A stretch of 64,000 nt of DNA. Origin: Sycobia sp. Sy_11 (Eukaryota; Arthropoda; Insecta; Hymenoptera; Epichrysomallidae). Positions 11,941 through 21,600 of this stretch are shown piece after piece (the stretch's first letter is position 1; every line of letters begins with the position of its first letter). The notes under the pieces were generated by a model, which ran no database searches, was not told where the DNA came from, and worked only from the letters and a program-made list of their open reading frames with translations. The position numbers were made by a program, and so were the translations under genes. The stretch spans positions 2,742,001 to 2,806,000 of the forward strand of contig JACCIC010000063.1 in assembly GCA_018907035.1 (NCBI GenBank), given 5' to 3'.

Positions 11941-12171
11941 ATGAAAATTAACTTGAAAGGGAATATAGTTATTATAGATGAAGCCCATAATATTGAAGAT
12001 ATTTGTAGAGATATTGGAAGTATGGAGTTTCGTGAAGATTATATTAGTGAAGTTATTGAAGATTGCCGATTAGTTGGAAATTTGTCACAATCTCTGCCTT
12101 TATATTTTTTCCTTGAAAGTTATTTATTTGGTTTGTTAACTTTACTTAAAGAACAGACATTACCGATTTCG
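11941..12171 (+). CDS. FANCJ/BRIP1-like DNA helicase, internal exon (DEAH box)
   Basis: A 231-nt internal exon encoding 77 residues. The acceptor is ttattaatag before 11941; the donor is GTAAGT at 12172-12177; both boundaries are phase 0. The peptide has the Walker B motif IIDEAHNIED (DEAH at residues 13-16), followed by ICRDIGSMEF and a less conserved helical stretch. DEAHNIED followed by C/R is typical of the FANCJ/BRIP1 branch of XPD-family iron-sulfur helicases. XPD and RTEL1 have different residues after DEAHN. FANCJ unwinds DNA 5' to 3' in interstrand crosslink repair and at G-quadruplexes. The next recognisable exon is at 61582, joining in frame, so the intron is unusually long and packed with transposons. 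The preceding exon was not found in the window. Confidence 0.85.
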
Positions 12172-12382
12172 GTAAGTTATTTAAAAATATATAGTCTATA
12201 TATAATAAGAATAGAAATTATTTTCATAAACGAAATTTTTATGTATTATTATATACCAAGAAATTCATACCAATTAATTATATAATTAGAGGAGATTTTT
12301 CAAACATTTTATTTAAATCTCTCTCCCTCTTTTCGAGTTACAATTACAATTGCCCTCATTCTTTCCACTATTTGTATATATA
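12172..12382 (+). other. start of the ~49-kb helicase intron
   Basis: Starts with the consensus donor GTAAGT. AT-rich, with nothing else recognised before the next mariner. Confidence 0.6.
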
Positions 12383-13380
12383 TTAGGTTGTCAAATATCT
12401 CCCTTTCGCCAAAAAACGAAATTCGCAAATTTTAAAGTTTTCCTTCGTCAATGGCAAATCCGCTAGAGAAACATTCCGTGAGATTAATGGTATTTTGGGA
12501 GATGGCACTCTATCACTTCGAACCGCAGAGTAATGGTTTCGACGATTCAGACTCGCTGACAAGGATACCATGGATAAGCCAGCCGGCAGAAGACCTGTGA
12601 CGACGAATACCAATCAAATCATGGAATTTATCGAGTTAGACCGGCATGTGGCATCTCGTGACATCGCCCAGGAGATGAGACACCAAACCATTTTAAACCA
12701 TCTGCAGAAGGCTGGATAGAAAAAAAGCTTGATATTTGGGTGCCACATGATTTGACTCAAAAAACCCTTCTGGGCCGAATCAACGCCTATGATGTACTGT
12801 TGAAATATCAAGCGAAAACGGTGATGGTCCAAGGCTGGTGGACCGTCCCAAACAGTGGCCAATCCGGAGTTGGAAGGGAATCATCCACTATGAACTGCTC
12901 CCATATGGTCAGACGCTTAATTCTACCATCTACTTTGAAAAAATGGACCGCTTGAAGCAGGCTATCGACCAGAAGCGTCCACAATTGGCCAACAAGAAGG
13001 GTGTAGTGTTCCACGAGGACAACGCCAGACCAAACACTTCGTTGATGACTCGTCAGAAGCTACGGGAGTTCGGATAGGAGGTTTTATCGCATCCACCACA
13101 TAGCCCGGGCATAGCATCAAGTGGTTACCAGCTGTTCCTGTCCGTGTTGAACGTCTTTGGTGGTGTACTCAAATGAGGCTTGTGAAAAGTGACTGTCTGA
13201 GTTCTTTGCAAATAAGGAGAGGAGTTTCTATGAGAGGTGTATTATGAAGTTTCCGTATAGATGGAAACAGATTATCGAACAAAACGGCTCATATTTGTAG
13301 TAAATCCGACCACTGTAACACTTTTTATAAAGCATTGACTGAAGAGCAAAAAAGCAGAAGGTAGTTATTCGACAACCGAA
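12383..13380 (+). mobile_element. mariner remnant, internally deleted
   Basis: A 998-bp element flanked by TA, with ends TTAGGTTGTCAAATATCTCC (left) and a diverged partner at 13358-13380. It belongs to the same family as 32915-34046. The plus strand encodes broken transposase pieces: KKLDIWVPHDLTQK near 12725-12770, then a jump past the D1 block. RLKQAIDQKRPQLANKKG and VVFHEDNARPN (D2) follow near 12950-13035, then a stop and a degraded D3 region. The segment containing D1 is deleted and there are frameshifts. Confidence 0.85.
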
Positions 13381-13507
13381 TATATATGAATGTATACATA
13401 CTTAAAACATAGTGCGTACGCTAGTTGTAGCAAAAGTTGGACGAGTGGGAATTAGAGAGAGAGAGAGAGAGAGAGAGAGCGGCTGCCCAGACTTTCAAAG
13501 ACAAGTG

Positions 13508-13795
13508 ACATGAATCAGAGTAAAACTAACCGAAATAGACACTTGTTAAAAGTTTCGTCAATCAAGCATTTTACCGCAATGTATTTGAAAAATTACGAAA
13601 AAGGGTATTCAGATCTTCAGGTCCAGAAAACACGAAGACTTAGGTTCTGCATCACGACAATGCTCCCTGTCACAGTGCGTTCAGTGACACTCAGTTTTTT
13701 TACTTTGAAGGGGATCACAGCGATGTACCTTACTTTTTAAATATACTCGATTTTTTAATTTTGTTACATTACTGAATTGTCTGACCTCGTATATG

Positions 13796-13797
<2 letters not shown>
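13508..13797 (+). mobile_element. mariner fragment (3' end only)
   Basis: The translation shares FCITTMLPVT and LKGI with the minus-strand pseudogene at 59884-61189. The piece ends at 13797 with a terminal repeat reading TACGAGGTCAGACAATT on the other strand, as in that family. Only one end and a short coding piece remain. A (GA)n tract (13453-13480) lies just before it. Confidence 0.65.
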
Positions 13798-13829
<32 letters not shown>

Positions 13830-13899
13830 TATGTGTATATATATATAGATATATGTATATATATATATGTATATATATGTATATATATATATATATATG

Positions 13900-13940
<41 letters not shown>
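13798..13940. repeat. TA-rich microsatellite, left flank of the gypsy insertion
   Basis: (TA)n with interspersed GTATA and GATAT variants. The same type of sequence resumes at 23567-23697, so the LTR element landed inside one microsatellite. Long ORFs here are artefacts of the TATA repeat. Confidence 0.9.
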
Positions 13941-14893
13941 TGTGACGAGGAACGCAAGCACTGCGTGCGCCTGCCTTCCCCGTCCCGTTGCTCTCTCTCC
14001 AGCCGTAGTATGTACATATTTATCTGTATATTTATATGTAAGAACGTTTGTATGTTTCAGGCCGACGCACAACCACCGGCGGAGAGGTAAGTGAGAGAGA
14101 GAGCGGGGAGTGGGGAGAGACAGCCACGCGCGCGATTTAGACAGACAGAGAGCCGCGAAGAGCACGCACGCGTCGCAACCGGCCTTTCGTGCACGTTTTT
14201 TTCTGCTTTGGCATCTCGCCACGGTCGCGTCATAACTTACGGCGTGCGGGGACACCTTGTGTGTCGAGTGTTTCCCTCGTCTCGTACCTCGTCTTCGGGG
14301 AGGGTACCTGACTGGATCGCCGTTCTGTGCCACAGTGTTGTGGGTGTGTGCGGTGCACACGCGCCGGGCAAGAGTCCGAGCGGACGACTTGTCGTCCGAC
14401 CCCGCCTCCGCGGAATAGCCGCCCCATCCCGGGGTCTCCGGACGTCGACGTCACCACCGCTCCCGGCGAAGGAAGGTGCTGCTGCCGCACGAGTGCAGGG
14501 ATTACGCGCTGCGGAGTCATCGAGTCTCGAAACGCTGTAAGTGGCAGCTCCTGTTTTCTCTCTCTCTCTCTCTCTTCCCGAACGCCCCGCGCGCCGTCGC
14601 CCCGGCGACCCTCGGCCTGCGTCCCGCACGCCTCATATATAGGCGCTGCGTTGTAGTCTTGTTTGCACGGCGTTATTAAACCTTGTTGGAATTTTAACTA
14701 TTTTTATTTTATTATTTCGTGTGTGGTCCGTTAGCCGCCCTACCTCACGCGCAATCCTGAACGCGATATTCGCCCCTCGCGAACCGCCCCTCTCCCTTGC
14801 CGAAATCCTTCGGGGCTAAGCCCAGCCGGGCACGAATTTGCAACGGCCGTGCCCGCCGTCCTCGTGCTCGAGGCGGACACGCGCACCGTTACA
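13941..14893 (+). repeat. left LTR of the gypsy element
   Basis: Begins TGTGACGAGGAACGC and ends CACCGTTACA. It is GC-rich against the AT-rich surroundings. A TATA-like box (CATATATAGG, 14634-14643), an initiator-like GTAGTC ~20 bp on, and ATTAAA (14675-14680) as poly(A) signal suggest U3/R boundaries near 14655-14690. It also has an AG-acceptor/GTAAGT-donor pair enclosing 26 nt at 14061-14086, and a (CT)n tract near 14557-14577. Confidence 0.96.
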
Positions 14894-14911
14894 TGGCGCC
14901 CAACGCGATCT
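14894..14911 (+). promoter_or_regulatory. primer-binding site
   Basis: TGGCGCCCAACG directly abuts the LTR end. TGGCGCC is what the 3' CCA end of an insect tRNA-Lys would pair with. The match weakens after about 12 bases, so the exact tRNA is not certain. It primes minus-strand DNA synthesis. Confidence 0.75.
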
Positions 14912-16720
14912 CGGGATCGCACTTTATATAAGAATATTTTATATATCTTTATATATATCATTACATATATACATTTTATAATATATATGTAATAATATAT
15001 TATATTACAGTGCCCCGGCGAATATTCGCAAGTGACGCGGATGCGCAAAAATAATTTAATAATTTTATTATATTGAAAATTAGAATATTACAGAGTGCGA
15101 ACGCACAGTACATCGCGAGTATTTACGTTGCGAGCTCGTAGATGTAAACACTCTCGAAGTCGGCCAAGGCCAACGGCAATTCGGCGAAAGCGGCTGAAAA
15201 GCAGCACAAATGAAATATAATGCCGAATACGGTAATATAATATTTGTGCAGGGTTTCAAGCAAAACTAATTTTAAGTTAAATAGACACATATACATTAAT
15301 TTATATAATATTGATATATATATATTAAGTGGATGTAACTTTAAAATTTAGCTTAAATTAAATATGTGAATTCCATCTAAGCTAAACTAAAATTAATCAA
15401 TAATTAATTTTTAAGATAGCGTAATATGAAAATATAACTGATATAAATAGATTCACATTCGCCATTATAATATAATAATAAAATTTTCGCCGTTACAGAC
15501 ATAAGGAACATTTAGTGTAAATTAAATATAATTAAAAGTTCTCTTCATTATACATAGTCGACTATAAATAGCGAAGTCAGCGATCTGTGTATACTCACAT
15601 ACACACACCACCGCGACTCTACGCTGTACATACAGTGTACATGCGACTAACGCAAATTTTTCTTTGCTCTCAATTTAATTTGATCAAAATTGATTATCCC
15701 CTTTATGCTTTTCGCTTTCGGATCTTCATTTTGATATTGTAATATCTCTAATATTTGTGCAGTATAATTGAAAAATTAAAATTTTTTTTTGAAAACTAAA
15801 ATTTAAAAATTTTTTTTTGGAAAACTAAAAATTGAAAATTTTTTTTTTTCTTCCGAAAACTAAAAATTAAAAATTTTTTCTTTGAAAACTAAAAATTAAA
15901 ATTTTTTTTTTCCCGAAAACCAAAAATTAAAATTTTTTTTTTTTTTCTCGAAAACTAAAATTTGAAATTTTTTTTTTTTTTTTTTTTTTTGAAAAACTAA
16001 AAATTTAAAATTTTTTTTTTTTTTTTTTTTTCGAAAACTAAAAATTAAAAATTTTTTTTTTTTGAAAACTAAAAATTAAAAAATTTTTTTTTTTCTCTCC
16101 GAAAACTAAAAATTAAAAATTTTTTCTTTGAAAACTAAAATTAAATTTTTTTTAATTTTTTTTTCTCCTTTTTTTTTTGAAAACCAAAAATTCAAGTTTT
16201 TTTTTTGGAAAACTGTAAAATAAAATTTTTTTTTCTAGAAGCTATAAAAGAACTAAAAATAAACTATATTTTTATTTTTTTTTGTTTTTTTTTGTGTTTT
16301 CCTCTTTTTCTTTATATTTTTGTATTTTTTTTTTACATTGCTTAAAAAAAATATATAAAAAGGAAGAACTATTACAATTTCAAAATAAATCTTTTTGGAA
16401 AATCGAGAATCCGAAAGCCGAAATAAGAACTTTGGAAAAATTTTTGGTAAATTTCTTTTGATAATTTTTGAAAATTGTTGAATTCTTTTTCTCTTATATT
16501 TTCTGTTTTTTTTGCGTCAGTCGCCCCTAATTTTTGCGTTTTCGCCCTCGCACTCCACTATCTCTTGAGATTGCCGGCTTTTAATTATTTGCTTTTAATT
16601 ATTTAATCGAAAACTTTGGCTGTAACGCTCTATTTTTCTCACGTTGTATATTTTTTTTTCTTTTTCTTTTTCCGTTTGTTCGTTTGTCTTCTCCTAATTT
16701 TCAACGAAAAGAAATAAAAG
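14912..16720 (+). other. long gypsy 5' leader
   Basis: About 1.8 kb between the primer site and the gag ATG with no substantial ORF. AT-rich, with an A/T tandem array at 15765-16260. The base composition contrasts sharply with the GC-rich LTR and coding region. Confidence 0.8.
15765..16260 (+). repeat. tandem A/T array in the gypsy leader
   Basis: Roughly a dozen degenerate 30-45-bp units, each with GAAAACTAAAAATTAAAA followed by a T run of 8-20. Each unit can fold locally as A-run/T-run hairpins. Unit length varies mainly through the T tract, as expected of slippage. Confidence 0.85.
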
Positions 16721-18685
16721 ATGGCAAATCCGCCAAACGAATTTAACGACTGGCTTCAAAGCCTATGTGAGGAAGAAACAAACCTAATTACAGCGGAACT
16801 AGAATTAAAAAATGAGGGTTCCCCGTTTCAAAGGGCTGCTAGGCTATACCATAGACTAGCAGGAAATTATAGCCCAGGAGATTTTGTGGAATGCGAGAGT
16901 GACAGTGATAGTATAAAAACACGCACGCGAAGAGATAAAAATCTATTAAAGATAATCGTCACCTTGACAATGCGCGACGCAACAAAAACTTATATTTTGG
17001 ATCGAATGGAAGCGACGTACGCCGAACGAGCGGACGGATCAGCTGACATACAGCAGGCTCGGGAAATCTACCCGAGCACAGATCAAAGAAATATAACAAC
17101 AGCTGTCGATCACCAAATACAAAATCTGATCGACTTCAATTTGGCCGAGATGAACAGGCATGAACCGCTCGCATGGAGCACTGCCAACGAATCGCCGATT
17201 CAGGCAGCCAACACGAGCGTAATTACGCCTCTCGACTCGGGTGTCACGGATGACACCACACGTCGAACCCAAGTCGCATCTCAGGCGACAAATACAACAG
17301 TCGAGCCTCAACCGACTGACCTCGAAAACCATGTAAACCTTCGTCAGGGATTACATGGCCTGCAAAATATGCTGCAAACTTGGATGCAACACCAAAACTG
17401 CACTGTCCAAGATTTGCAGCAGAGGCAAAGTGAGATGCACGCTACGCTAGCCAGCATCCAGCAGCAGCTGCAGAAATCGGCGCGACGCGACCGTGTCACT
17501 TTCCAAGACACGTACGATCTGCAATACGTGGAAAGTGACAAAAACATCAACAATAATAGGTTTGTAGGGTCGACCGGCGAGCCTACGTTTTCGGCTCCTT
17601 GCCACCCTCGGTACCAAGGGCCTGGAAGGGGGGGACATCACATGGATCGAGATGTGATGAGCTCGCCCGCGAATACAACGCGATCAACGCTGTCAAGCAC
17701 CTTGGCCCAGCGCACGGATATTGGTAAGACCGTGCGCCAATGGAAAATTAGATTCAATGGTGCCAAGGGGAAAAGTGTAGAAGAATTTCTGCAAAGGATC
17801 GCGGAATGTCGCAGGTTGACACCGCTCACGGACGAGGACATGCTCAATGCCATGACGGAGCTCCTCGACGGTGTCGCCCTGCATTGGTACCGTCTATCTC
17901 GGAAGGACTGGACCACGTGGCAAGAGTTCTGCCACGCAGCCCGGAGCTGCTACGGCGTCGATCGACGCTTCCAAGCTGAGCTAATCAGCGAAGCGCAGCG
18001 GCGTACGCAGGCGAAGCGCGAGCCAACACGTGACTACGTGTTTTGTTTGTTAACGATTCTCAATCGGTTCGAAGAACCATGGTCGGACGACAAGCAACTC
18101 GCCCTGATATACCGTAATCTACTCCCGGAGATACAGAAGTTAGTTCCGCGGGAGAAGATTACGAGCGTCAATCGGCTAATCGAGCTTGCTCGAGAGGCCA
18201 AATGCGTCCTCGATGCGGAGCGAAACTATAAGCCACCGCCATCACCTGAGGACTGCATAATGCCCGAAGTGGCCTTCCATGCGGCCGACACGTCTCGAAC
18301 GCGCCCGAAACCAAGAATCGCGGCCGTGGACGTGAAGCCGCCCAACTTCAAAGCTCTGGTGCGAGAAGTTTTACAAGAGGCTGGCTTTAGAGCCACCTCA
18401 CCTGATCTAGAGGCGCCAGGCGTCGCAGCCCTTATCCCGAAGAGGAGCGGTCGCGATTCACGCCCGAGGTCGCCGCGTACAGGAAAAACCAGAGCGCCGA
18501 CCTCACCTAAGTCGGAGAGGAAGCCCTCCTTCAAAGGAAAGCTGGTGCACGAGCCCCTCAGTGACAAGAACAAAGGTCGGACAGCAGGTCCTGATCCGCG
18601 GTTCTTGTGCTGGGGCTGTAGTTGGCCTGGCCACACCTTGCGCAGCTGTCCCGAGTGTTCGGGAAACGCGAAAACGGGCGAGTAA
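16721..18685 (+). CDS. gag: gypsy Gag polyprotein
   Basis: 654 residues from the first good ATG after the leader (AAAGATGGCAAATCC). Residues ~1-330 are poorly conserved, acidic and Gln-rich (QQLQ/QRQ stretch ~245-260, probably coiled coil). Residues ~335-500 match the retrotransposon Gag capsid-like domain (VRQWKIRFNGAKGKSVEEFL, then ALHWYRL and a YGVDRRFQ block). A single CCHC zinc knuckle lies at residues ~630-643 (CWGCSWPGHTLRSC), preceded by a basic S/P/R-rich linker ~555-625. Gag assembles the cytoplasmic particle and binds the RNA. The stop at 18683-18685 overlaps the start of pol by 64 bases, with a -1 frameshift signal at 18661. A decayed relative of residues ~20-180 lies at 35780-36290. 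Confidence 0.95.
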   Translation: MANPPNEFNDWLQSLCEEETNLITAELELKNEGSPFQRAARLYHRLAGNYSPGDFVECESDSDSIKTRTRRDKNLLKIIVTLTMRDATKTYILDRMEATYAERADGSADIQQAREIYPSTDQRNITTAVDHQIQNLIDFNLAEMNRHEPLAWSTANESPIQAANTSVITPLDSGVTDDTTRRTQVASQATNTTVEPQPTDLENHVNLRQGLHGLQNMLQTWMQHQNCTVQDLQQRQSEMHATLASIQQQLQKSARRDRVTFQDTYDLQYVESDKNINNNRFVGSTGEPTFSAPCHPRYQGPGRGGHHMDRDVMSSPANTTRSTLSSTLAQRTDIGKTVRQWKIRFNGAKGKSVEEFLQRIAECRRLTPLTDEDMLNAMTELLDGVALHWYRLSRKDWTTWQEFCHAARSCYGVDRRFQAELISEAQRRTQAKREPTRDYVFCLLTILNRFEEPWSDDKQLALIYRNLLPEIQKLVPREKITSVNRLIELAREAKCVLDAERNYKPPPSPEDCIMPEVAFHAADTSRTRPKPRIAAVDVKPPNFKALVREVLQEAGFRATSPDLEAPGVAALIPKRSGRDSRPRSPRTGKTRAPTSPKSERKPSFKGKLVHEPLSDKNKGRTAGPDPRFLCWGCSWPGHTLRSCPECSGNAKTGE

Positions 18686-21600
18686 TTGAGGTCCAACTCG
18701 CCCCTACGCTCCGTGAGACCTCTGAAGATCAGCATGCAGCTGCGAGGACACAGGGTAATGATGATTGCCCCCTCCTGTCTGTAAAGGAGGAGCATCACGA
18801 CCGTGACTCCGCTGACTCAGCCACAAGTGTCGACCCCGATCGGTATTCACGATGGTGGGTACAGGTAGGCATAGGCGAGTTTCGCATTCATGCACTGCTA
18901 GATGCAGGGGCTGCTCGTACAGCTCTCGGAGCAATCGGCCTGCAGATTGCATCTGCCCTCGGTCGTCTAGTTCGACCCTTTCCTGGATCTGGCGCTCGAC
19001 TCGCCACGGGAAAAATTGAGCCGATAATAGGCCAGGTGGCCCTTCCGTTTGCCATAGCAGACGTAGAAATGGAGCTAGACGTCATCATAATTCCAGACTT
19101 GGAAAATGACTGTCTGCTCGGTGCAGACTTCTACCGCGCCTTCAATGCGGTCATCCACCCGCGCGACAACACCATGTCGATCGAGGGTGCTGCGGATTTC
19201 GTTCCGTTACAACTCTGCACCGTCTCAGTTACCCCGGCGTATTCGCTTGCCTCTATAGGCTTGGCCGATATTGACGATAGTCAACGCCGAGCTCTCGAGG
19301 AACTCCTCGACCGGATGCTGCCTCCGGCTGATCAGCCTCTGGGCTGCACGCATCTGACCGACCACGTGATCGATGTCGGCGATGCTAAGCCGATTAAGCA
19401 GAGTTATTATCCGGTCTCTCAGAAGATAGAGCTGGAAATGCATGCGCAAGTTCGCAAGATGCTTGATCAGGGCGTAATTCGCAGGTCAACCAGCGAATGG
19501 TCTAGCCCCGTCGTGATGGTTCGTAAGAGCGATGGGAGCTACCGATTCTGTGTGGACTATCGCAAATTGAATTCCGTGTCCAAGGTCAGCGCGTACCCGC
19601 TTCCTTACATGGACGTAATCTTACGGAAACTGAGAAATGCGCGATACATCTCCACCCTGGACCTCAGCAGCGCCTACCATCAGGTCCCTCTTCGTGAGGA
19701 ATCGCGACACCTCTCTGCCTTCACGGTTCCAGGCATGGGGTTATTCGAATGGACCCGTATGCCATATGGTGTCGCCGGTGGCCCTGCCACCTTTCAGCAG
19801 TTAAGCGATAAGCTGATCGGCCCTGAAATGGAGCCGGTGGCCTTCGCCTACCTCGATGATGTGATCATCGCTACGGAGAGCTTTGACGAGCACCTCAGGT
19901 GGCTCGAACATATCCTGAGACGGATTTCCGATGCCGGCTTGACCATCAATCGGCAGAAGAGTAAATTCGGACTCGCGGAGGTACGGTTCCTCGGCGTCCT
20001 CGTGGATCGTGACGGTTTTCGACCCGATCCGGATAAGATTGCACCAATCTTGACTTACGCCGCACCAAAGAACCTGAAGCAGCTCCGTAGGTTTTTAGGC
20101 CTTGCGTCCTGGTATCGCAAGTTCTTAGAGAACTTCGCAACGCTTGCTGAGCCTCTCACCCGATTCACCAAGAAGAACATCAAGTACCATTGGGGAGAAG
20201 GGCAACAGCAAGCCTTCGAACAAATCCGGGCGCTCGTCGCATCTGCACCCGTCCTTTCTCGACCGTCGTTTGGAGAAACGTTCGTCATCCAAACGGACGC
20301 CAGCGACTCGGGACTAGGCGCCGTGCTAACGCAAGCTGTTGATGGCGTGGAGCGCGTGCTCTCCTACGCTAGTCGCACGATGACTGCGGCTGAGCGTAAC
20401 TATTCGGTCACCGAACGTGAGTGCCTCGCCGTGCTATGGGCTGTGCGTAAATTCCGCCCGTACGTCGAGGGCTATCACTTCCAGGTGATAACCGATCACA
20501 GCAGCCTTCGTTGGCTGCACTCATTGCGCAACCCCACGGGCAGACTCGCCCGTTGGGCCTTGGAATTGCAGGGATTCGACTACGAAGTCATCCATCGGAA
20601 AGGTACCTTGAATTGCGTACCAGACGCCCTCTCTCGTTTGTACGAAGACGAGCCGACCTGCGAAGTCGCCTCTCTCGGCGTCACCGATGTGCAAGACCCC
20701 TGGTATTTGCGCCTTCGTAAGAAAGTGGTGAGCGATCCGACCAACCTCCCATGGTGGAAAGTCGTTGGGCAGCGACTATACTACTACCGTCCCGATCCTG
20801 CCGTCGAAGATTTAGTAGACGACCAGGATGCGTGGAAGTTAGTCGTGCCTAAAGAAGATCGTCGTACCGTTCTGCATGAATGTCATGAGGAGCCCACAGC
20901 TGGTCATTTCGGACGCCATAAAACATATGACCGAATTGCACGATCATACTATTGGCCATCAATGCACAAAGATGTGACACAATTTGTCCGTGACTGCACC
21001 GTGTGCCAACAATGTAAGGTACAGCAGACTGCACCAGCTGGCCTGATGGGCCATCGAACGGTCACCCGCCCTTGGGAAATAGTAGCTGGAGATGTGATGG
21101 GTCCATTTCCGCGATCTACCCGGGGATACGAGTATTTGCTCGTCTTCATGGATCTATTCACTCGCTGGGTAGAATGTATTCCCATCAGAAAGGCGAATGC
21201 GCAAACGATTCGCCGCGAGTTGAAAGATCGCGTATTTTTACGCTTTGGTACGCCCGAAGTATTCCTATCGGTCAATGGCACCGAATTTCGTAATAAAATC
21301 ATTGAGAAATTCCTTGTGGAGCGTGGGGTGGAGCATTCCACGATACCTCCTTATCACGCTCAAGCCAATCCGGTAGAGAGGGTCAATAGGACTCTGAAGA
21401 CTGCGATAATCGCCTTCATTGAGGAGTCTCACAGTACTTGGGATGCGCACATCGCCGAGCTGATGTTCGCGTACAATACATCCGTACAAGACTCCATTGG
21501 CGTAAGTCCGGCCTTCCTTAACACGGGTCGTCACCCCTCAGCCCCTGGCACACACCGTCGCCAGGAGGAGCAGCGCGCACAGATTGCGCAAGAAGAGGCT

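Noticed and set aside
13764..14090. Several overlapping ORFs rich in Tyr-Ile
   Set aside because: They are translations of the TATA microsatellite running into the LTR.
14091..14656. Overlapping 100-150-aa ORFs in the LTR
   Set aside because: GC-rich sequence opens many frames; none has a domain, and they recur identically in the other LTR as non-coding repeat sequence.
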